Assembly: GCA_919902985.1 (NCBI GenBank)
Contig: CAKKSC010000038.1
Location: 1 to 51,970 of the forward strand
Length of the DNA stretch: 51,970 nucleotides
Source of the DNA: Desulfuromonadales bacterium
Lineage (GTDB): Bacteria; Desulfobacterota; JAENJC01
Reading direction: 5' to 3'
The notes under the pieces were generated by a model, which did no database searches, was not told where the DNA came from, and worked only from the letters and a program-made list of their open reading frames with translations. Of this stretch, positions 46,684 through 51,970 are shown in pieces. Every line of letters begins with the position of its first letter. Within the stretch, counting starts at the first letter, position 1. Position numbers and translations under genes: made by a program.

Positions 46684-48405
46684 ATGAGAAGATTCGTAAC
46701 CACCACTGCAATTATAATTTGCCTTTGTTTCTGGTCTGTCTCCGCAGATGCTGCAGTGAACTATACGGTAACCCAGACCAATCCAGCACCTACGGCTAAT
46801 TTTAACATGAGAACCACTTCGTCCATTACCTTCCGCATTACAAATACCAGCACAGCGGGAGAGACGATTAGAACAGTCAGATTTCGTATAAGAAACGCGG
46901 TCGGCACATGCGGCGCAGCGCCGTGCGCAAACACACTCTTTTCTAACACAACCGCAGCCCCCGCAGGATGGACGAGGAGCGCGTTTGCTGTAGCGTCTGT
47001 TACCTTTACTGCAAACACAGTGGCTGACCGGATTCCGGCAGGCGGCACAAAGGATTTTACCATTGCCTTTAATATGGGAAATATGACGGCTGATTTTACT
47101 CAAACACTCAGGGATGTACGCGCTACATTTTCAACAGGCGCCACTCGAACAATCAACAACCCAGGTTCATGGAAATTATTGTCCCTGAGCATTACTTCGT
47201 TTCAGACCACAGACTGCGCCGGCACGCCAATAGCTGTCTTAACTGCCGGGAATAATTTCTGCGTTGTGATGGCTATTACAAATATCTCCAGCACAGCTCA
47301 GAACGGCATTGTTTCTAATCCCACCAATCCACCTTCCGGAGCCAATATAAGCAAAACAGGAACCGTGACCCAGGGTTGGGTATCTACGACCTATAGTCCG
47401 AACCCTTTAAACCTCGCGGCTCTGGCATCAGGCACAATCACATTCCGCTATTCAACTGTAGGGACTGACAATGGGACGATCCAATTTGTAAACCTTATTG
47501 CCCAGAGGATTGCGACCGTAACGTCAATGCTTGCTAACTCCAATATCCTCTCAGTCAGTCGCCTCACTATCAGCATTGCCGTCAGAGGGCCTGTAGTTGC
47601 GAACCCTACCTGCGTATTCTCCGGCGACACAGCAACTTTCACAATGACCGTAACAAACAATACCGGAGCAGCTGTTACAAATGTTACACCTTCGGCATTG
47701 ACTCAATGCGCCTACCCGCCATGTATTGGCACAGTAACAATAGGAGCCTTAGCAGGGCCGGCGCCTGCGTGCATAGCAAGTATTGCAAACGGCGCATCGG
47801 GCACATTTACATGGACGGCCCCTGTTACAGGCACTATAAATAATCCAAAATCCAATTTCTATGTATCGGGAAATGTGAACTATAATAAGGCGGCTTGTGG
47901 CGCAGGCGGCGGTACTATATCGGTAACGGCAACCTCCAACACCGAAGATATTGACGGATATATTGTAACTGCCTTGCCTGTAACAACAAACGCAAACAGC
48001 GCCAATGAAGAGATTAGATGGGCTGTTACAAATCTGGGATGCGCTGCGATAAATAGCGTTGCTATAGCAATTCCCGGAGGTTGGACATACAGCGGAGACA
48101 ACTATTCAATCATAGATCCGGCAGGCGCGGGTATAGAAACATGGACCACATCAGGCACAGTTACCTTTACTGCCGACGCCCCTGCAAACCGGATTGCTAC
48201 ACCTAACGGCACAGGTGAATTCCATCTGGTTTTTTCCGCAACTCCGACAGCAACAGGAGCAAATATTTTCAATGTGGTAATCACTGACACCAGCGCAACG
48301 CCAAATGTTACAACAGTCCCGACAACGGTAACGGTCAATCCTTATGATTCTACGCCGGGGCAGGGGAACTATACCACCCCCGGGGTATGGAGGGAGAGTT
48401 ATTGA
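46684..48405 (+). CDS. Secreted Thr/Asn-rich repeat protein, possible pilus tip adhesin
   Basis: A 573-residue exported protein that I do not recognise as a named family. A signal peptide (MRRFVTTTAIIICLCFWSVS-ADA) is followed by about four beta-sandwich-like units of 110-150 residues with recurring themes such as SITFRITNTSTAG, NFCVVMAITNISSTAQNG, DTATFTMTVTNNTGAAVTN and EEIRWAVTNLGCAAINS, typical of bacterial Ig-like or DUF11-like repeats. Paired Cys in each unit may form disulfides. There is no C-terminal anchor. The position, last after four minor pilins, matches MshQ/PilY1-like tip proteins, which suggests but does not prove an adhesin role. Confidence 0.75.
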   Translation: MRRFVTTTAIIICLCFWSVSADAAVNYTVTQTNPAPTANFNMRTTSSITFRITNTSTAGETIRTVRFRIRNAVGTCGAAPCANTLFSNTTAAPAGWTRSAFAVASVTFTANTVADRIPAGGTKDFTIAFNMGNMTADFTQTLRDVRATFSTGATRTINNPGSWKLLSLSITSFQTTDCAGTPIAVLTAGNNFCVVMAITNISSTAQNGIVSNPTNPPSGANISKTGTVTQGWVSTTYSPNPLNLAALASGTITFRYSTVGTDNGTIQFVNLIAQRIATVTSMLANSNILSVSRLTISIAVRGPVVANPTCVFSGDTATFTMTVTNNTGAAVTNVTPSALTQCAYPPCIGTVTIGALAGPAPACIASIANGASGTFTWTAPVTGTINNPKSNFYVSGNVNYNKAACGAGGGTISVTATSNTEDIDGYIVTALPVTTNANSANEEIRWAVTNLGCAAINSVAIAIPGGWTYSGDNYSIIDPAGAGIETWTTSGTVTFTADAPANRIATPNGTGEFHLVFSATPTATGANIFNVVITDTSATPNVTTVPTTVTVNPYDSTPGQGNYTTPGVWRESY

Positions 48406-48439
48406 GTCATGTAGGATGGGTGCAGCAAAGCTAAACCCA

Positions 48440-49402
48440 TCATTGGCGGGTTTCATCCACCATGGCGGTTTGGTGGATCTCAAATCGGTTCCGGCCATTT
48501 TTTTTTGCTCTGTACAGGGCTTCATCCGCCATATGAATAAGTTGTTCATAAGTTGTAATGGTTGGCTCAGGGATGGCGGCAATCCCGATGCTGGCAGTGA
48601 TCCTTTCTTCAGAAGGTAGGAGAGATACACGATGTTCAGAAACAGCCTTAAGTATCCTTAAAGCAGGACTTAAGGCCCCCTCTTTATCGGTGTTTGGAAG
48701 GGCAATGATAAACTCTTCTCCTCCCCATCTGGCTATAATGTCTATCTCTCTCAGGCTGGCTGTAATTGTCTTAGATATCTCTTTAAGCACTACATCCCCT
48801 GCGTTATGCCCAAATGTATCATTAACCCTCTTAAAGTGGTCTATATCCAGCAAAAAACAGGTAAGAGGTTCTTTGTATCTTGCTGCCCGTAAATATTCTT
48901 TTTTTAAAAGAATTTCAAATTGTCTCCTGTTGTAAAGCCCGGTTAAATAGTCTGTGCTAGCGAAAACAGCTACTTTCTTTAACAACTCTTCCAGCTGGAC
49001 GTTTTTCTGTCTCAAGTCATCCTGAAGGGACTTTGTCCTCAGGCATGCATAAATCCTGGCATTGAGCTCTATCTCGTTATAAGGTTTAGGAAGATAGTCA
49101 TCAGCCCCTGCCTCAAGACCGGCAACCTTATCATTTACTTCTGACTTTACAGTAAGCATGATTATGGGAATTCCCTTTGTATCTTCGTTTAGCTTCAACC
49201 AGCGACAAATCTGGTTTCCTGTCATGTCAGGAAGAACCAGATCCAGGAGGACGATGTCTATTGGGTAAGATTTAATAAGATTGATCGCAGCTTTGCCATC
49301 TTTTGCCCACTGCACCTCATGCCCCTCTTTTTCTAAAAACTTTATCGCAGTCCTGGCCTGTAGATCACTGTCTTCGACCAGCAGAATTCTTGTTCTTGAC
49401 AT
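48440..49402 (-). CDS. Response regulator with GGDEF domain (diguanylate cyclase)
   Basis: A 320-residue REC-GGDEF protein. The ATG at 49402 follows AAAGGAG. The receiver has E10/D11, phospho-acceptor D54 and K106. The GGDEF domain has GGEEF at 227-231 and an intact inhibitory site R218-E-I-D221, unlike the cyclase at 1498. The two may therefore differ in output level. It is convergent with the pilus-tip gene. Cyclic di-GMP could act on the MshEN-type domain of the GspE ATPase; this is inference. Confidence 0.93.
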   Translation of the reverse strand: MSRTRILLVEDSDLQARTAIKFLEKEGHEVQWAKDGKAAINLIKSYPIDIVLLDLVLPDMTGNQICRWLKLNEDTKGIPIIMLTVKSEVNDKVAGLEAGADDYLPKPYNEIELNARIYACLRTKSLQDDLRQKNVQLEELLKKVAVFASTDYLTGLYNRRQFEILLKKEYLRAARYKEPLTCFLLDIDHFKRVNDTFGHNAGDVVLKEISKTITASLREIDIIARWGGEEFIIALPNTDKEGALSPALRILKAVSEHRVSLLPSEERITASIGIAAIPEPTITTYEQLIHMADEALYRAKKNGRNRFEIHQTAMVDETRQ

Positions 49403-49575
49403 AATTCTCCTTTGAAGCAAGGTTTCTCTTCCTATAAAAAATGAAGAGAGTCAGGGATTTGGTTAAATTTAGGTTATGCGATGGTCCAAAGAATGAGTCT
49501 CTATTTCATTCAATATATATCATAAAAATTCATTTAATAACTATAATATTTTGTCGTTTTAAAAATACAGAGTAA

Positions 49576-50364
49576 TTAATATATCTCCTCCCTCCTGTCC
49601 TTCAGGGCAGGCATATCTTTCCTGTATTTTGCCACAAGACTTAAGTCTATCTCGGCAGTTATCGTCTCTTCTCTTTCTCCTGTCTCAGCAATTACCTCCC
49701 CCCAAGGATTTACAATCATAGAGTTTCCGCAGAACCTTACCATACCCTGTTTCCCGCACCTGTTGGCAGCTATAACGAATAGCTGATTCTCAATGGCCCT
49801 TGCCTTTAAAAGAGTCCTCCAGTGGTCAAGTCTCGGATGGGGCCATTCAGCCGGGACTGCAAGTATCTCTGCCCCTTCAAGGGTCAGTCTCCTGGCAAGT
49901 TCTGGGAATCTCACATCGTAGCAGATAAGGACACCGATTTTACCAACAGACGTATTGCAAAGCAGCGGCTCGTTGCCAGGCTTCAGGAAGTAGTCCTCTT
50001 TCATAGGGGTAAAGAGGTGGACCTTTCTGTACTTGCCTATAAGACTCTCACTGTCTATTACATATGCCGAATTGTATAACTCCTCTCCATCCTTTTCCGG
50101 CATTGAGCCTATGATAACGGTCCCTTTTTTTGAGGCCTTCTTTAACTCCTGCAATATTTCAGGCGTCCGCTCAGATAGCATGCCGAGCTTCCTCCATGCA
50201 TAACCTGTGCTCCACATCTCAGGGAGGACAATCAACTTAACATCTTCTTTTGAGAGCCTTTTAATCTCTGAGAGAGTGTCTGAAAGGTTAGCGTCTACAT
50301 CTCCGAGTCTTATGTCAAGCTGGATGGCTGCGGTCTTTAAGGTATTCTTGCAAGCTGTTTGCAT
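49576..50364 (-). CDS. Carbon-nitrogen hydrolase (omega-amidase/Nit2-like)
   Basis: A 262-residue nitrilase-superfamily amidase. The catalytic triad is Glu49 (LIVLPEMW), Lys114 (KYRKVHLF) and Cys148 (LICYDVRFPE). The block PAEWPHPRLDHWRTLLKARA matches the omega-amidase/YafV group, which hydrolyses 2-oxoglutaramate and similar keto-acid amides. No partner aminotransferase is next to it on the same strand; it lies next to the tRNA-Lys gene. Confidence 0.88.
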   Translation of the reverse strand: MQTACKNTLKTAAIQLDIRLGDVDANLSDTLSEIKRLSKEDVKLIVLPEMWSTGYAWRKLGMLSERTPEILQELKKASKKGTVIIGSMPEKDGEELYNSAYVIDSESLIGKYRKVHLFTPMKEDYFLKPGNEPLLCNTSVGKIGVLICYDVRFPELARRLTLEGAEILAVPAEWPHPRLDHWRTLLKARAIENQLFVIAANRCGKQGMVRFCGNSMIVNPWGEVIAETGEREETITAEIDLSLVAKYRKDMPALKDRREEIY

Positions 50365-50426
50365 GAATTGATGTTATCAGAAGTTTCCCTATTAGTAAAA
50401 TTAAGAGGCGGATGTATGGTTAATAA

Positions 50427-50502
50427 TGGTGAGCCGCCCGGGGATCGAACCCAGGACCACCTGATTAAAAGTCAGGTGCTCTACCAACTGAGCTAGCGGC
50501 TC
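50427..50502 (-). tRNA. tRNA-Lys (anticodon UUU)
   Basis: On the minus strand the sequence folds as a complete cloverleaf: acceptor GAGCCGC / GCGGCTC, D-arm GCTC...GAGC, anticodon stem CCTGA / TCAGG with loop CTTTTAA (anticodon TTT), and T-arm CTGGG-TTCGATC-CCCGG. The 3' CCA is encoded. No intron. Confidence 0.97.
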
Positions 50503-50587
50503 CCATAAAAAAATAATGTTACCAAATTTGGATGACTTGTGTCAATAAAAAAACATAAAAAAACATAACAGATTGGAAATCTTTCCC

Positions 50588-50617
50588 TTGACAACTGAGA
50601 CCCAAATCTGTTATGTA
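50588..50617 (+). promoter_or_regulatory. Putative promoter for the aminotransferase-serA operon
   Basis: TTGACA at 50588-50593 with TTATGT or TATGTA starting 17-18 nt later (50611-50617). The -10 is weak, so the call is tentative. It is about 60 nt upstream of the aminotransferase start. Confidence 0.45.
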
Positions 50618-50676
50618 TACAAACTTTCGACAACCCCTTTAATATAAAGGGGTTAACCCCCAAATGGAGGTCTTAT

Positions 50677-51825
50677 ATGCAGAAGAAGTTTCTTTTGGCC
50701 CCAGGGCCAACACCGGTCCCGGAGAAAGCCCTGCTTGCAATGGCAGAGCCCATGTTCCATCACAGGACACCTCAGTTTGAGGCCATTTTCAAGGAGGCCG
50801 CTGAGGGTCTGAAGTGGCTGTTCCAGACAGAAAAAGATGTCCTCATCCTTGCGGCTTCAGGGACAGGCGGTATGGAGGCTTCTGTTGCCAACTTCTTCTC
50901 ACCTGGGGACAAGGTAGTTGTCGTAAACGGCGGAAAGTTTGGTGAGAGATGGACTAAGATATGCCAGACATACGGTCTCAAGGTCACAGAAATAATGGTT
51001 GAATGGGGAAAGGCCGTTGACCCGAAGGCCGTGGCGGACGCCCTCAAGGCTGATCCTGAGATAAGAGGTGTTTTCGTGCAGGCCAGTGAGACCTCCACAA
51101 CTGCCTGCCACCCTGTGAAAGAACTTGCAGAGATAGTCAAGAGACACGACAATACGATCCTGATCGTTGATGGAATCACAGCCGTTGGAGTCTATGACAT
51201 ACCTATGGACAAGTGGGGAATTGATATTCTTGTAACCGGCTCTCAGAAGGCGTTAATGCTTCCTCCAGGCCTGGCCTTTGTTGGTGTGAGCGACAAGGCG
51301 TGGAAGTTCAACGAGACCGCCAAATGTCCTCGTTTCTACTTCGACCTGAAGAGAGAGAGAAAGAACCTTAAGGACAATACTACTGCATATACGCCGGCTG
51401 TTTCACTAATAATAGGCCTGAGGGAGGTATTCAAGGCGATGAAGGAAGAGGGACTTGAAAATATCTTCGCAAGGCACAACAGGTTGGCCAGGGCCACAAG
51501 GGCTGCAATGCAGGCCATAGGACTGAAGCTCCTGGCTCCGGAGGCTCCTGCTGAAAGCTGTACCGGTGTCTATGCCCCGGAAGGAGTGGATGGAGGGAAG
51601 CTCTTTAAAGTGCTTAAGGACACCCTCGGCGTTACCATGGCTGGCGGGCAGGACCATCTGAAGGGGAAGGTCCTGAGAATTGCGCATCTCGGCTATGTTG
51701 ATACATTCGATACGATTGTTGCCGTGGCATCCATTGAGATGGCACTGAAGAAGTCCGGATATGCAGTCCCAATGGGTAAAGGCGTTGCGGCTGCCCAGGA
51801 GATCCTTTTAGAAGGATATAAGTAA
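50677..51825 (+). CDS. Class V aminotransferase (alanine-glyoxylate/serine-pyruvate type)
   Basis: A 382-residue PLP aminotransferase. It begins KKFLLAPGPTPVPEKALLAM and MFHHRTPQF, as AGXT-like and small hydrogenase-subunit-type class V enzymes do. The PLP Lys is Lys191 in VTGSQKALMLPPGLAF, with Asp165 in LIVDGITAVG. AAATGGAGG lies before the ATG. The next gene is serA, so it may transaminate 3-phosphohydroxypyruvate in place of SerC, as shown for some class V enzymes in other lineages; alternatively it is an alanine-glyoxylate enzyme. Confidence 0.93.
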   Translation: MQKKFLLAPGPTPVPEKALLAMAEPMFHHRTPQFEAIFKEAAEGLKWLFQTEKDVLILAASGTGGMEASVANFFSPGDKVVVVNGGKFGERWTKICQTYGLKVTEIMVEWGKAVDPKAVADALKADPEIRGVFVQASETSTTACHPVKELAEIVKRHDNTILIVDGITAVGVYDIPMDKWGIDILVTGSQKALMLPPGLAFVGVSDKAWKFNETAKCPRFYFDLKRERKNLKDNTTAYTPAVSLIIGLREVFKAMKEEGLENIFARHNRLARATRAAMQAIGLKLLAPEAPAESCTGVYAPEGVDGGKLFKVLKDTLGVTMAGGQDHLKGKVLRIAHLGYVDTFDTIVAVASIEMALKKSGYAVPMGKGVAAAQEILLEGYK

Positions 51826-51872
51826 TAGGGATAAGGATTAAGGGGTAAGGATTAGAAATATTGGAGGAATTA

Positions 51873-51970
51873 ATGAAGCGTGTTCTGATCAGCGATAAGA
51901 TGTCTGAAAAGGCCATAGAGGTCTTTAAAAGGTTTCCCGAAGTTCAGGTGGATTACAAGACAGGGCTCAA
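51873..51970 (+). CDS. serA: D-3-phosphoglycerate dehydrogenase, 5' end only
   Basis: Only the first 32 codons are in the window: MKRVLISDKMSEKAIEVFKR and then VDYKTGL, the usual SerA N-terminus. TTGGAGGAA precedes the ATG. It lies 47 nt after the aminotransferase. Assignment rests on this short stretch plus context. Confidence 0.8.
   Translation, partial: MKRVLISDKMSEKAIEVFKRFPEVQVDYKTGL

Noticed and set aside
46609-47103. 164-codon Cys-rich reverse-strand ORF
   Set aside because: It lies wholly across the forward secreted-protein and PilX-like genes. Its Cys content mirrors Thr/Ala codons of the other strand.

Overview
This window looks like chromosomal DNA of a Gram-negative, probably anaerobic or facultative bacterium from sediment or groundwater. 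The support is type IV pilus secretin machinery, a tripartite RND pump, Tat translocation, glycogen synthesis, oxygen-independent hydroxylation genes, selenocysteine use and mercury-methylation genes. Gene order (rpsF-rpsR-DUF2232-rplI-dnaB, exeA-pilMNOPQ) and gene style fit Deltaproteobacteria-like or Nitrospirota lineages. I cannot place it further from sequence alone. Strong AGGAGG-type ribosome sites and several TTGACA/TATAAT-type promoters are visible.

Layout. 0.3-10 kb: a secreted transglutaminase, a response-regulator diguanylate cyclase, threonine biosynthesis (hom, thrC and a phosphoglycerate-mutase-like protein of the proposed homoserine-kinase type), an oppositely oriented metalloid/selenium group (arsS, an AhpD-like protein, and selD whose own reading frame contains an in-frame UGA), then glpX and tatA. 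10.4-19.4 kb: a pilus assembly operon of MSHA-like order (exeA/mshM-like ATPase, pilM-N-O-P-Q, gspE, gspF, a pseudopilin and a strongly promoted pilin). 19.5-20.7 kb: an accessory patch with a RelE/ParE-type toxin-antitoxin pair, a broken copy of a PIN-toxin/pilin junction, a strong terminator and one isolated CRISPR-repeat-like sequence. 20.7-29.2 kb: MidA-type methyltransferase, ubiU-ubiV, JAMM protease, glgB, cupin and typA. 29.6-35.5 kb: marR plus an efflux operon in which the RND pump and its outer-membrane channel form one uninterrupted reading frame. 35.6-40.3 kb: an Nfu-type scaffold, a Spy-like periplasmic protein, and the rpsF-dnaB ribosomal/replication cluster. 40.3-41.8 kb: hgcA-hgcB, the mercury methylation pair. 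41.9-48.4 kb: pgi, an AbrB/PIN toxin-antitoxin module, and a minor-pilin operon that looks like the missing half of the pilus locus. 48.4-52 kb: a second diguanylate cyclase, a nitrilase-family amidase, tRNA-Lys, a class V aminotransferase and the start of serA.

The most notable observations are: (1) hgcAB, with an HgcA carrying an N-terminal extension with two vicinal cysteine pairs; (2) a selenocysteine-encoding selD with a visible bacterial SECIS hairpin, which a normal gene caller would truncate; (3) the RND-outer-membrane-factor reading-frame fusion with an internal ribosome site and signal peptide; (4) a 194-bp direct repeat, about 92% identical, bracketing about 23.7 kb that includes hgcAB; joining its ends would reunite the two pilus gene clusters; (5) several families of small palindromic elements in leaders, between operon genes and inside coding sequence, where they add peptide segments to proteins.
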